Shown here: piece after piece, positions 40,516-48,651 of the stretch
How the letters are laid out: every line of letters begins with the position of its first letter
Numbering within the stretch: position 1 is the first letter of the stretch
The notes under the pieces: model-generated
Database searches by the model: none
Told to the model about the DNA's origin: nothing
What the model saw: the letters and a program-made list of their open reading frames with translations, nothing else
Position numbers and translations under genes: made by a program
Source of the DNA: Halomonas sp. NO4
GTDB taxonomy: Bacteria > Pseudomonadota > Gammaproteobacteria > Pseudomonadales > Halomonadaceae
Direction of reading: 5' to 3'
Assembly: GCF_010994375.1 (NCBI RefSeq)
Contig: NZ_WHMA01000013.1
Span: 1-64,000, forward strand
Length of the DNA stretch: 64,000 bases

Positions 40516-41538
40516 ATGAAGGCAACCAAGCTGTTGACCGCTGCCAGTGTCGGCGCCCTGCTGTTCGGCTTGACCGGTGCCGCACATGCCGCCAACTGGC
40601 GCTATGCGCACGAGGAATTCGAAGGTGATGTGCAGGACGTGTTCGCCTACGCCTTCAAGGAGCATGTCGAAGCCAACTCCGACCACAGCGTTCAGGTCTA
40701 TCGCTTCGGCGAGCTCGGCGAGTCCGAAGACATCATGGACCAGACCCTGAGCGGCATCCTGCAGTTCGTCAACCAGTCGCCCGGCTTCACCGGTGCGCTG
40801 ATCCCGTCGGCACAGATCTTCTTCATTCCCTACCTGATGCCGACCGACATGGAGACCGTGCTCGAGTTCTTCGACGAGAGCGAAGCCATCAACGAGATGT
40901 TCCCGGAGATCTACGCCGAGCACGGCCTGGAACTGCTCAAGATGTACCCCGAAGGGGAGATGGTGGTCACCGCCGACGAGCCGATCACCGAGCCGGCCGA
41001 CTTCGACAACAAGAAGATCCGGGTGATGACCAACCCGCTGCTGTCGGAGACCTACAGCTCGTTCGGCGCCACGCCCACGCCGCTGCCCTGGGGCGAGGTG
41101 TACGGCGGCCTGCAGACCGGCATCATCGACGGCCAGGAGAACCCGATCTTCTGGATCGAGTCCGGCGGCCTCTACGAGGTCTCCCCGCACCTGACCTTCA
41201 CCAGCCACGGCTGGTTCACCACCGCCATGATGGCCAACAAGGACTTCTTCGACGGCCTCTCCGAGGAAGACCAGCAGTTGGTGCGCAATGCCGCCGACGC
41301 CGCCTATGACCACACCATCGAGCACATCCAGGGCCTGGCCGAGGAGTCGCTCGACAAGATCATGGAAGCCTGCGACGAGTGCACGGTGACCCGCCTGAAC
41401 GATGAGCAGATTGAGGACTTCAAGGAGCGCGCTCCGCAGGTCGAGGAGGCCTTCCTCGAGATGACCGACGAGACCGGCGCCGAGCTGCTCGATCAGTTCA
41501 AGGAAGACCTGGAAGAGGTAACCAGCGACAACGGCTGA
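40516..41538 (+). CDS. teaA: Ectoine/hydroxyectoine-binding TRAP protein TeaA
   Basis: The 340-residue periplasmic receptor binds ectoine for sodium-driven uptake. A signal peptide ends at about residue 25 (AAHA). The mature sequence closely resembles H. elongata TeaA. Residues that correspond to its ligand site are present: Glu34 (mature Glu9), Phe91 (Phe66), Trp192 (Trp167) and Phe234 (Phe209), with the TRAP-family Arg169 in KKIRVMTNP. The length matches. AAGGAGAA precedes the ATG. It lies 212 bases before teaB with a hairpin between, so the receptor may be made in excess over the permeases. The match from memory, not a database search, is the basis. Confidence 0.95.
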   Translation: MKATKLLTAASVGALLFGLTGAAHAANWRYAHEEFEGDVQDVFAYAFKEHVEANSDHSVQVYRFGELGESEDIMDQTLSGILQFVNQSPGFTGALIPSAQIFFIPYLMPTDMETVLEFFDESEAINEMFPEIYAEHGLELLKMYPEGEMVVTADEPITEPADFDNKKIRVMTNPLLSETYSSFGATPTPLPWGEVYGGLQTGIIDGQENPIFWIESGGLYEVSPHLTFTSHGWFTTAMMANKDFFDGLSEEDQQLVRNAADAAYDHTIEHIQGLAEESLDKIMEACDECTVTRLNDEQIEDFKERAPQVEEAFLEMTDETGAELLDQFKEDLEEVTSDNG

Positions 41539-41562
41539 GAGCGAGCTCTCGCCACCGCATCC

Positions 41563-41584
41563 GGGGGCAGCAGAGGCTGCCCCC
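41563..41584 (+). terminator. Hairpin between teaA and teaB
   Basis: GGGGGCAGC (41563-41571), loop AGAG, and GCTGCCCCC (41576-41584) form a perfect 9-bp stem 25 bases after the teaA stop. No T-run follows. It likely stabilises the teaA transcript end or partly terminates it before teaB. Confidence 0.6.
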
Positions 41585-41749
41585 GACTTGTTGGGAGCGC
41601 TGACACGGCAGCGCTGACCGGGCCACGTCGACCCAGCGTCGACTAACCGTTGAGGCTCCTGGACCACCCCCAGCGCCAGGCCCGATACGCTGAGGGCGAG
41701 GGCGCTGACAATCGCTCACGCCGACCCCGCGGCGAAAGGAAGAGCAGCC

Positions 41750-42328
41750 ATGACCGAAGAAGAATCCGAAAAGCACTACCGCTCCGGGCTACCGGGCTTT
41801 CTCGGCACCATCGATACCTTCATCAGCAAGCTCGAGGCGGTGATCCTGGCTGTGGGCGTGCTGCTCATGGCCGCCAACACCATCGCCAATGTCGTCGGCC
41901 GTTTCGTGTTCGGCACGAGCATCTTCTTTTCCGGGGAGCTCAACCGCATCCTGATCATCATGATCACCTTCGCCGGCATCGGTTACGCTGCCCGCCACGG
42001 CCGCCACATCCGCATGTCGGCCATCTACGATGCCCTGCCGACGGGCGGGCGCAAGGCGCTGATGATCGTCATCTCCCTGTTCACCTCCCTGGTGATGTTC
42101 TTCCTGCTCTACTACTCGTTCATTTTCATCGCCGACCTCTACGCCAGGGGGCGTGTGCTGCCGGCTCTGGGCGTGCCAATCTGGATCATCTATGTCTGGG
42201 TGCCCCTGGGCTTTCTCATCACCGGCATCCAATACTTGCTGACCGCCATCAAGAACTTCACATCGCGTGACGTCTACCTGTCGACGAGCGTGCTCGACGG
42301 CTACAAGGACACGGAAACGGAAGTCTGA
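41750..42328 (+). CDS. teaB: Ectoine TRAP transporter small permease TeaB
   Basis: The 192-residue DctQ-type subunit has four membrane helices, with [20 protein letters not shown] (first helix and loop), [22 protein letters not shown] after it, and further helices near 110-130 and 145-165. It pairs with TeaC to translocate ectoine with sodium. GAAAGGAAGAG lies just upstream of the ATG. Position and type are those of teaB in Halomonas. Confidence 0.92.
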   Translation: MTEEESEKHYRSGLPGFLGTIDTFISKLEAVILAVGVLLMAANTIANVVGRFVFGTSIFFSGELNRILIIMITFAGIGYAARHGRHIRMSAIYDALPTGGRKALMIVISLFTSLVMFFLLYYSFIFIADLYARGRVLPALGVPIWIIYVWVPLGFLITGIQYLLTAIKNFTSRDVYLSTSVLDGYKDTETEV

Positions 42329-42358
42329 CGCAGGGCCGCGAGCCCGGGGGAACACCGC

Positions 42359-43642
42359 ATGACGACAATAATGGTCACCACGATGATCGCCCTGCTGCTG
42401 CTGGGCTTTCCGATGATGATCCCGCTGATCACCGCGGCGGTCATCGGGTTCTACATGATGTTCAACGGCCTGGGGCAGATGGACACCGTCATCCAGCAGA
42501 TGATGGCCGGCATCCGCCCCGCCTCGCTGATCGCGGTGCCGATGTTCATCCTCGCCGCCGACATCATGACGCGCGGGCAGTCTGCGGAGCGTTTGATCAA
42601 TATGGTGATGGCCTTCATCGGCCATATCAAAGGCGGGTTGGCGGTGAGTACCGCCGCCTCCTGCACCCTGTTCGGTGCCGTCTCCGGCTCGACCCAGGCC
42701 ACGGTGGTGGCCATCGGCTCGCCGCTGCGCCCCAAGATGCTCAAGGCCGGCTACTCCGACTCCTTCACCCTGGCCTTGATCATCAACTCCAGCGACATCG
42801 CCTTTTTGATCCCGCCGAGCATCGGCATGATCATCTACGGGGTCATCTCGGGCACCTCCATCGGCGAGCTGTTCATCGCCGGCATCGGGCCGGGGCTGCT
42901 GATCCTGCTGATGTTCGCTACCTACTGCGTGACCTACGCCATCGTCAAGGACGTGCCCACCGAGGCCAAGTCGAGCTGGCGCACTCGCGGCCTTGCGGTG
43001 CGCGACGCCCTCTGGCCGCTGGGCTTCCCGGTGATCATCGTCGGCGGCATCTACGGCGGTATCTTCAGTCCCACCGAGGCAGCCGCCGCCTGCGTGCTCT
43101 ACGCCATCATCCTCGAGTTCGTGGTGTTCCGTTCGCTGCGCATGAGCGACATCTACGCCATCTCCAAGTCCACCGGCCTGATCACCGCCGTGGTCTTCAT
43201 CCTGGTGGCCGTGGGGACCGCCTTCTCGTGGATCATCTCCTTCGCCCAGATCCCCCAGGCCATCCTCTCGGCCGTGGGCGTCCAGGAAGCCGGCCCCACC
43301 GGGGTGCTGATCGCCATCTGCATCGCCTTCTTCGTCGCCTGCATGTTCGTCGACCCCATCGTGGTGATCCTGGTGCTCACGCCGATCTTCGCCCCGGCCG
43401 TGGAGGCCGCCGGGCTCGATCCGGTGCTGGTGGGCATCCTGATCACCCTGCAGGTGGCCATCGGCTCGGCAACGCCGCCCTTCGGCTGCGATATCTTCAC
43501 CGCCATCGCCATCTTCAAGCGACCCTACCTGGACGTGATCAAGGGCACGCCGCCCTTTGTCTTCATGTTGATCCTGGCGGCGGCACTGCTGATCATGTTC
43601 CCGCAGATCGCCCTCTTCCTGCGCGACCTGGCCTTCCGCTGA
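42359..43642 (+). CDS. teaC: Ectoine TRAP transporter large permease TeaC
   Basis: The 427-residue DctM-type subunit has about 12 helices and carries the transport path. Family blocks: GFPMMIPLITAAVIGFYM, SLIAVPMFILAADIMTRG, FGAVSGSTQATVVAIGSPL, LIPPSIGMIIYGVISGTSIGEL, SPTEAAAACVLYAI, and QVAIGSATPPFGCDIFTAIAI. It lies 30 bases after teaB and 31 bases before teaD. Confidence 0.94.
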   Translation: MTTIMVTTMIALLLLGFPMMIPLITAAVIGFYMMFNGLGQMDTVIQQMMAGIRPASLIAVPMFILAADIMTRGQSAERLINMVMAFIGHIKGGLAVSTAASCTLFGAVSGSTQATVVAIGSPLRPKMLKAGYSDSFTLALIINSSDIAFLIPPSIGMIIYGVISGTSIGELFIAGIGPGLLILLMFATYCVTYAIVKDVPTEAKSSWRTRGLAVRDALWPLGFPVIIVGGIYGGIFSPTEAAAACVLYAIILEFVVFRSLRMSDIYAISKSTGLITAVVFILVAVGTAFSWIISFAQIPQAILSAVGVQEAGPTGVLIAICIAFFVACMFVDPIVVILVLTPIFAPAVEAAGLDPVLVGILITLQVAIGSATPPFGCDIFTAIAIFKRPYLDVIKGTPPFVFMLILAAALLIMFPQIALFLRDLAFR

Positions 43643-43673
43643 GCAACGCGACTGACCCGAGGAGACGGTGACC

Positions 43674-44117
43674 ATGTTCAATCGGATTCTGGTACCAGTG
43701 GATGGCTCGAAGGGCTCCCTCAAGGCCTTGCAGAAGGGCGTCGGGCTGCAAATGCTGACCGGCGCCGAGCTCTACATTCTGTGCGTGTTCAAGCACCACA
43801 GCCTGCTCGAGGCCTCGCTCTCCATGGTACGCTCGGAAAAGCTCGATATCCCCGACGACGCCCTCAAGGAGTACGCCACCGAGGTGGCCGTGCATGCCAA
43901 GAACGAGGCCGTGGCGCTCGGCGCCGACCCGAATCGGCTGCGCGCCTTCGTCAAGGGCGGGCGCCCTTCCCGCACCATCGTGCGCTTCGCCCGCAAGCGC
44001 GAGTGCGACCTGATCGTGATCGGCGCCCAGGGCACCAACGGCGAGAAGAGCCTGCTGCTCGGCAGCGTGGCGCAGCGCGTGGCCGGCTCGGCCCACTGCC
44101 CGACCCTGGTGGTCTGA
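43674..44117 (+). CDS. teaD: Universal stress protein TeaD
   Basis: The 147-residue single-domain Usp follows teaC directly. It starts [14 protein letters not shown] (residue 1 at ATG 43674; GTG 43668 is an alternative) and ends with an intact ATP loop: Gly-Ala-Gln-Gly, nine residues, Gly-Ser in [15 protein letters not shown]. In H. elongata TeaD binds ATP and lowers TeaABC activity; I infer the same regulation of ectoine uptake. GGAG lies 9 bases before the ATG. Confidence 0.93.
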   Translation: MFNRILVPVDGSKGSLKALQKGVGLQMLTGAELYILCVFKHHSLLEASLSMVRSEKLDIPDDALKEYATEVAVHAKNEAVALGADPNRLRAFVKGGRPSRTIVRFARKRECDLIVIGAQGTNGEKSLLLGSVAQRVAGSAHCPTLVV

Positions 44118-44281
44118 GCGCCGCCGTCACCGGATGCGGAACCCGGCCGCCCCTGATAGAGTCCGATGTTTCGCGCCTCGGCCTGCCACCGGCTGGCCGA
44201 GGCCGTCGCGATATTCGTCATCGGGACCGTTCACGGTACCCCGCCAGGATACTTCCCCCAGGACTCATAGAAGGACGCTGC

Positions 44282-44965
44282 ATGAAGACACTGCTGACTA
44301 CCGCCTGCGCCGCGGCGCTGACGATGGCGGCACCGCTGACCCTGGCCGCGCCGGAAAGCGAGGAAGAGCGCCTGAGCTACAGCCTGGGCGTCGCCTACGG
44401 CCAGAGCATCGCACAGGACTTCACCGACCTGGACGTCGATGCCTTCGCCGAGGCCATCCGCGATGTCATCGAGGGCAACGAGCTGGCCATGAGCAACGAG
44501 GCGATGGCCGAGGCGCTGAACCGCTTCCAGGAAGAGGCCATGGCCGCACGTCAGGCCGAGACCCAGCAGCTGGCCGAGCGCAACCTGGCCGAGGGCGAAG
44601 CCTTCCTCGAGGAGAACGCCGAGCGCGAGGGCGTGCAGGTCACCGACTCCGGCCTGCAGTACGAGGTTCTGGAATCCGGCGACGGCGCCTCACCCGAAGC
44701 CAGCTCCACCGTCGAGGTGCACTATGAAGGGTCGCTGGTCGATGGCACCGTCTTCGACAGCTCGCTGGACCGCGGCGAGCCGATCACCTTCCGCGTCAAC
44801 CAGGTCATCGAAGGATGGCAGGAAGCCCTGACCATGATGCAGGTCGGCGACACCTGGAAGCTCTTCATTCCCGCCGAGCTGGGCTATGGCGCCCAGGGCC
44901 AGGGGCCGATCGGTCCCAACGAGACGCTGATCTTCGAGGTGGAACTGCTGGACGTCATGGACTGA
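44282..44965 (+). CDS. FKBP-type peptidyl-prolyl isomerase (FkpA/Mip-like)
   Basis: The 227-residue protein has a signal peptide (KTLLTTACAAALTMAAPLTLAA), an N-terminal helical dimerisation domain (about 25-110, LSYSLGVAYGQSIAQDF), and a C-terminal FKBP domain (about 125-227) with VEVHYEGSLVDGTVFDSS, VIEGWQEAL, MQVGDTWKLFIPAELGYG and TLIFEVELLDV. It should help fold periplasmic or outer-membrane proteins. AAGGA precedes the ATG. Confidence 0.92.
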   Translation: MKTLLTTACAAALTMAAPLTLAAPESEEERLSYSLGVAYGQSIAQDFTDLDVDAFAEAIRDVIEGNELAMSNEAMAEALNRFQEEAMAARQAETQQLAERNLAEGEAFLEENAEREGVQVTDSGLQYEVLESGDGASPEASSTVEVHYEGSLVDGTVFDSSLDRGEPITFRVNQVIEGWQEALTMMQVGDTWKLFIPAELGYGAQGQGPIGPNETLIFEVELLDVMD

Positions 44966-44972
44966 ACCGCCG

Positions 44973-46019
44973 ATGCGAAACCCGATTCTGCTCGCCACCG
45001 CCCTGCTGGCGAGCGCCGGCGCCTGGGCCGAGGAGCGCCCCGCCGAGCTGCCCCACCTGGCCCTGGACGATGAGGCCGTCAGCGTGATCGGCGTCTCCTC
45101 CGGCGGCCACATGGCCCTGCAGCTGGCGGTGGCCTGGCCCGAGCGCTTTACCGGCGTCGGCGTGCTGGCCGCCGGCCCCTGGAGCTGCGCCCAGGGCAGT
45201 CTGGGGCAGGCGCTGGGCCAGTGCATGACGACCCGCCGTGGCCCGCCGAACCTCGACGCCCTGGCGCACCACCGCCGCGACTATCAGTCACGCGACCAGG
45301 TCGGCAGCGACGCGGCCTTCGCCGACCTGCGCGCCTTCGTCTGGCACGGCAGCGATGACAAGGTGGTCGACCCCACCCTCGGCGAGGCCCTGGCCACGCA
45401 GCTCGGCGACTGGCTGGCCGACCCCGACGCGCAGCTGCGAGTGCAGGTTGCCCCCGACGTCGGCCACGGCTGGCCGGTACGCACTCGCGACCGCGATATC
45501 CCCCCTCACCAGCTGGCCGACTGCCGTCTGGGCGGCGGCACCCACCTGCTGGCCTGCGACAGCGACGTTGTCGGGGAGGCGCTGACCTGGCTACACGGCG
45601 AGCTCACGCCGCCCGCGACAGGGGCCGATGAAGCGGGCGAACTGCGGGTGTTCGACCAGAGCGACTTCGAGGCCAAAGGATTGGCCGATGCCGGGTACAT
45701 CTACGTGCCGGAGGGCTGTGAGAGCGGCGGGTGCGACCTCACCCTGGCACTGCACGGCTGCGGCATGGGCGTCGAGCAGATCGGCGAAGCCTTCGTGCGC
45801 CACACCGGGCTCAACGCCTGGGCAGCGGCCAACGACCGCGTGGTGCTCTACCCCCAGGCAGAAAGCAGCCTGGCCAACCCCCAGGGCTGCTGGGACTGGT
45901 GGGGCTTTGCCGAAAGCAGCTGGCAGCTTCACCCGCTCCACGATACCCGGGACGGCACCCAAGTGCAGGCGCTGATGGCGATGCTCGCACACCTCACCGA
46001 CTCGCCCGACGAGGAGTGA
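44973..46019 (+). CDS. Permuted PHB-depolymerase-like secreted esterase
   Basis: The 348-residue exported protein has a signal peptide (RNPILLATALLASAGAWA). The nucleophile motif GVSSGG (Ser42) lies near the mature N-terminus, the acid is probably Asp129 in WHGSDDKVVDP, the base His165 in GHGWPV, and the oxyanion block LALHGCGM (His261) with NPQGCWDWWG comes last. In type I extracellular polyhydroxybutyrate depolymerases the HGCG block comes first, so this is the type II, circularly permuted order. No separate substrate-binding or linker domain is present. It would cleave ester bonds of short-chain polyhydroxyalkanoates or oligomers outside the cytoplasm; the substrate is inferred. It lies 7 bases after the FKBP gene. 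Confidence 0.82.
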   Translation: MRNPILLATALLASAGAWAEERPAELPHLALDDEAVSVIGVSSGGHMALQLAVAWPERFTGVGVLAAGPWSCAQGSLGQALGQCMTTRRGPPNLDALAHHRRDYQSRDQVGSDAAFADLRAFVWHGSDDKVVDPTLGEALATQLGDWLADPDAQLRVQVAPDVGHGWPVRTRDRDIPPHQLADCRLGGGTHLLACDSDVVGEALTWLHGELTPPATGADEAGELRVFDQSDFEAKGLADAGYIYVPEGCESGGCDLTLALHGCGMGVEQIGEAFVRHTGLNAWAAANDRVVLYPQAESSLANPQGCWDWWGFAESSWQLHPLHDTRDGTQVQALMAMLAHLTDSPDEE

Positions 46020-46060
46020 GAGCGGCCTCAGCGTGAGAGAGCACGAAGAGCGAGGGCGGC

Positions 46061-46657
46061 TCAGGCGTCGCCCAGTGCCTCCTCCACCGCGGCCTGCAGG
46101 GGGCCGGGGGTCGGCGAATAGAGCACACGCCTTTGAATCTCGCCCTGGCGGTCGACCAGGAAGAGCGAAGCGGTGTGGTCGACGGTGTAGCCCATCGCCG
46201 AGTCCGGTGCCTCCACCCGGCGCCAGACGACCCCGTAGCGCTCGGCGATCTCCTCGAGCTGCGCCGGGCTGCCGGTGGCGCCGATGAAGGCCTCGCCGAA
46301 GTAGCCCACGTACTCCTCCAGGTGCTCGAGGGTATCGCGCTCCGGGTCCACCGAGACCATCACCGGCACGAGCCGGCGGCGCTGCTCGTCATCGAGCGCC
46401 TGCAGCACCTGGCGCATCACTGCCATGTTCATGGGACAGACGTCGGGACAGTGGGTGTAGCCGAAAAAGAGCACCGCCAACTGGTCCGCCTCGAGCTGCT
46501 CGAGGGAGAAGTGCCCCTGAGTGGAGGGCAGTTCCACCGGGCCGCCCACGGGGCCCTCGCCCGAACGGCCGGTCTGCTGCTGGTACCAGGCGTAGGCGCC
46601 GAGTGCCAGGGTCGCGACCAGCAGTACGAACGCTGCCGAGAGTGCCTTGCGTGTCAT
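46061..46657 (-). CDS. SCO1/SenC-type copper chaperone
   Basis: The 198-residue membrane-anchored thioredoxin-fold protein has one N-terminal helix (about 5-24) and the copper motif Cys70-Pro-Asp-Val-Cys74 with His161 in TVDHTASLFLV. These residues deliver copper to the CuA site of cytochrome oxidase or keep it reduced. No oxidase gene is in the window. The start overlaps the stop of the next upstream gene (ATGA), so the two are one unit. Confidence 0.92.
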   Translation of the reverse strand: MTRKALSAAFVLLVATLALGAYAWYQQQTGRSGEGPVGGPVELPSTQGHFSLEQLEADQLAVLFFGYTHCPDVCPMNMAVMRQVLQALDDEQRRRLVPVMVSVDPERDTLEHLEEYVGYFGEAFIGATGSPAQLEEIAERYGVVWRRVEAPDSAMGYTVDHTASLFLVDRQGEIQRRVLYSPTPGPLQAAVEEALGDA

Positions 46658-47166
46658 GGCGTGCTTCGCTCCACCGTGAAATCGAATCGACCGCCCAGGC
46701 GGCCGTCAGGGGTTTCCACCACGACCCGAGCCTGCCAGGACATGATGTCCTCGGTACAGAGGGACACCTGCCCCTGGCCGTGGAAGCGACCGTCCGGCTG
46801 CCGCTCGAGGGGGAAGCGATGCAGGCCCATATCCATGTCGCGGCCGACGAAGTCCACGCGCACGGCGCTGGCGTCCACCCCTTCCAGCGTCACCGTCAGC
46901 GGCAACGGCGCCAGGGCAACGATGCCGTCAGGCGCCGCCATGGCAAACTGCAACTCTCCCTGACTTCCCAGCGTCGCCGTACAGGGCGCCTCTTGCAAGT
47001 CGCAGGGGGCTTCGGCGGCGAACCAGGTGACGTCGGCGTCGCTGCGCAGCTGGTGCGAGACCAGGTACCACAGGGCCATGGCCAGCGCAATCAGCGTGGC
47101 CAGCATCATCAGACGCAGGGCGGGAAACCCCGCGTCACGGGAGGAGGGCAACGAGGGTAGACTCAT
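46654..47166 (-). CDS. Membrane-anchored protein of unknown function, SCO1 partner
   Basis: The 170-residue product has an N-terminal helix (LMMLATLIALAMALWYLVS), a Cys pair in APCDLQEAPC, and a beta-rich periplasmic domain with a further Cys (VSLCTEDIMSWQARVVVE) and an MDMG motif that could bind copper. Such small proteins often sit before SCO1 in Halomonas and Pseudomonas, but I do not recognise a named family with certainty; FixH-like is possible. The ATG at 47166 is chosen because upstream in-frame codons lie in the divergent promoter region. It couples to the SCO1 gene by ATGA. Confidence 0.6.
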   Translation of the reverse strand: MSLPSLPSSRDAGFPALRLMMLATLIALAMALWYLVSHQLRSDADVTWFAAEAPCDLQEAPCTATLGSQGELQFAMAAPDGIVALAPLPLTVTLEGVDASAVRVDFVGRDMDMGLHRFPLERQPDGRFHGQGQVSLCTEDIMSWQARVVVETPDGRLGGRFDFTVERSTP

Positions 47167-47289
47167 GATGGCGAAAACGGCACTTCCATGATCGGTGTCA
47201 GCCGGTAATCTTACCAGCATTGCCCGACCGCCGAGCGCGGGCGGTTGTCGCAGGCGAGATCCACGAGACCAGCGAACAAGGAGGTCGCG

Positions 47290-48207
47290 ATGACAGAGGT
47301 GGCAGGAGCACTCGGGCCGCTGTTTCTGCTGATCCTGCTCGGCGCGCTGCTGGGCCGGCTCAAGCAACCCAGCGGCGACTTCTGGTCGCAGCTGGAGCGG
47401 TTGATCTACTTCCTGCTCTTCCCGGCCATGCTGGTGGCCACCCTGGCCACGGCCGAGGTATCCCGGGTTCCCGTGGGACGCCTGGCCGCGGTACTGCTGA
47501 GCACGCTGCTGGTCATCTCCGCCGCTCTCTGGGTCCTGCGCCACCGGCTCGCGCCCCAGGCGGCCACCTTCACCTCGCTCTTTCAGGGGGCGATCCGCTT
47601 CAATACCTACGTGGGCGTGGCCGGCGCCGCCGCGCTGCACGGCCCGCCCGGCGCCACCGTGGCGGCAGTGGCGGTGGCGCTGATGGTGCCGGTGATCAAC
47701 GTGCTGTGCGTGGCCTGCTTCGTCGCCGCCGGCACCCTGGGCAGCTCGAGCCTGGGCAAGAGCCTGGCGGCCCTGGTGCGCAACCCGCTGATACTGGCCT
47801 GCCTGGCCGGCATCGCCCTGAATCTCTCCGGGATCGGCCTGCCCGGCTGGAGCGCCGCGACGGTAGAACTGCTGAGCCGCGCCGCCCTGCCGCTGGGCCT
47901 GGTGGCCGTGGGCGTGGCGCTGCGTCCCCAAGCGCTGATGCGCCGCGACCGCGGCGTGTGGGCCGCCCACCTCGTCAAGCTGGTGCTGCTGCCGGCGATG
48001 GTACTGGGCCTCGCGCTCGTGGCGGGCCTGGACCCGGTCAGCCGTGACGTGGCCCTGCTCTTCGCCGCCCTGCCCACGGCCACCTCCGCTTACATCCTGG
48101 CGCGGCAGCTGGGCGGTGACAGCGAACTGATGGCGGCCCTGATCACCGGCCAGACGCTGCTGGCCATGCTCACCCTGCCGCTCTGGCTGCGCCTGGCCGG
48201 CGGATAG
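47290..48207 (+). CDS. AEC-family transporter
   Basis: The 305-residue membrane protein has about ten helices in two five-helix repeats. Recognisable parts are FLLILLGALLGRLKQ, LIYFLLFPAMLVATLA, GAIRFNTYVGVAGAAALHG, MVPVINVLCV, RNPLILACLAGIALNLSGI and ALPTATSAYILARQLGGDSELMAALIT. Members export or import auxin-like, malate or other organic acids; the substrate is unknown. AAGGAGG (47278-47284) supports the ATG at 47290. Confidence 0.88.
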   Translation: MTEVAGALGPLFLLILLGALLGRLKQPSGDFWSQLERLIYFLLFPAMLVATLATAEVSRVPVGRLAAVLLSTLLVISAALWVLRHRLAPQAATFTSLFQGAIRFNTYVGVAGAAALHGPPGATVAAVAVALMVPVINVLCVACFVAAGTLGSSSLGKSLAALVRNPLILACLAGIALNLSGIGLPGWSAATVELLSRAALPLGLVAVGVALRPQALMRRDRGVWAAHLVKLVLLPAMVLGLALVAGLDPVSRDVALLFAALPTATSAYILARQLGGDSELMAALITGQTLLAMLTLPLWLRLAGG

Positions 48208-48229
48208 ACAAAAAGTATTCGCATTTGTG

Positions 48230-48258
48230 TTGACGTCGCAAATGAGAAACACTACATT
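48230..48258 (+). promoter_or_regulatory. Sigma-70-like promoter of the candidate small RNA
   Basis: TTGACG (48230-48235) and TACATT (48253-48258) are separated by exactly 17 bases. CATTTG (48222-48227) and CAAATG (48239-48244) form an inverted repeat around the -35 box. The expected start is near 48263-48266. Confidence 0.65.
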
Positions 48259-48259
48259 T
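48241..48259. promoter_or_regulatory. Fur-box-like sequence over the -10 region
   Basis: The 19 bases beginning AATGAGAAAC match a Fur consensus at about 12 of 18 scored positions by my count, including the whole AATGA and the ends AAT/ATT. It covers the spacer and -10 box, the place expected for iron-dependent repression. Confidence 0.45.
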
Positions 48260-48263
48260 AGAG

Positions 48264-48381
48264 CGTGGCGTTGATGAGGCGCCACACCCAGGCGGGAAGC
48301 GACACGTTTCTCGCATGGTTTCTCCCCCCTCATTGCTAGTCACGGTCTTGCCTGCGCCCTCTCCCCGAGGGCGCTTTTTTT
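48264..48381 (+). ncRNA. Candidate Fur-regulated small RNA (about 118 nt)
   Basis: No ORF fits between a good promoter and a strong terminator. The predicted RNA has a 5' stem GTGGCG/CGCCAC (48265-48270 with 48280-48285), a second stem GCGGGAA/TTCTCGC (48292-48298 with 48308-48314, one G-U), an apparently open C/U-rich stretch (48315-48353, containing TTTCTCCCCCCTCATTGC), then the terminator hairpin with a U7 tail. This is the layout of an Hfq-binding sRNA, and the Fur-like promoter box suggests a RyhB/PrrF type role. Sequence identity with those RNAs is not claimed. Start and length are estimates. Confidence 0.55.
48354..48381 (+). terminator. Strong Rho-independent terminator
   Basis: GCGCCCTC (48354-48361), loop TCCCC, and GAGGGCGC (48367-48374) form a perfect 8-bp stem followed by seven T residues and, after GG, six more. 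It is the clearest intrinsic terminator in the window. Confidence 0.92.
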
Positions 48382-48411
48382 GGTTTTTTCGCACCCTAGC
48401 GACGCCATTCC

Positions 48412-48504
48412 GTGGGAGGCCGGCTCTGCCGGGCGAAGCAGCGCGAAGCGCTGCCAGGATAGGGCGCCTAGCGGCGCCTTCGCGCGGCAGAGCCGCCCTC
48501 CTAC
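48412..48504. repeat. Palindromic interspersed repeat, copy A
   Basis: Starts GTGGGAGGCCGGCTCTGCC and ends GGCAGAGCCGCCCTCCTAC, so the two ends are nearly complementary. Its reverse complement aligns over nearly its full length with 51491-51600, sharing blocks such as GGCGGCTCTGCCGCGCGAAG and TGGCAGCGCT. It is intergenic and non-coding. Confidence 0.8.
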
Positions 48505-48600
48505 CCGTCAATGCTTGCCATTGAGAAACTGTTTGCTGAGAACGCACCGCACCATGTGAGCCCACTTCTTCCAGATTCATCACCGTTGGCCGAATAAAGC

Positions 48601-48624
48601 GACGGCCCGCATCGGCGGGCCGTC
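48601..48624 (-). terminator. Terminator hairpin after trmB
   Basis: GACGGCCCGC (48601-48610), loop ATCG, and GCGGGCCGTC (48615-48624) form a perfect 10-bp stem. Read on the minus strand it lies 28 bases after the trmB stop and is followed by GCTTTATT. Confidence 0.75.
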
Positions 48625-48651
48625 AGCAGCAAGGGCGATAATGACCGAGGG

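Larger units (their letters stand above)
48208..48651. other. 444-bp region without a protein gene
   Basis: From left to right it holds a sigma-70-like promoter with a Fur-like overlap (48230-48259), a structured segment to about 48353, a strong terminator (48354-48381), a palindromic repeat (48412-48504), about 95 unassigned bases, and the trmB terminator hairpin (48601-48624). Apparent ORFs of about 70 codons lack ribosome-binding sites and protein-like composition. Confidence 0.7.

Noticed and set aside
48315..48524. Possible 69-codon ORF after the AEC gene
   Set aside because: It runs through the terminator hairpin and the palindromic repeat, has no ribosome-binding site, and does not look like a protein.
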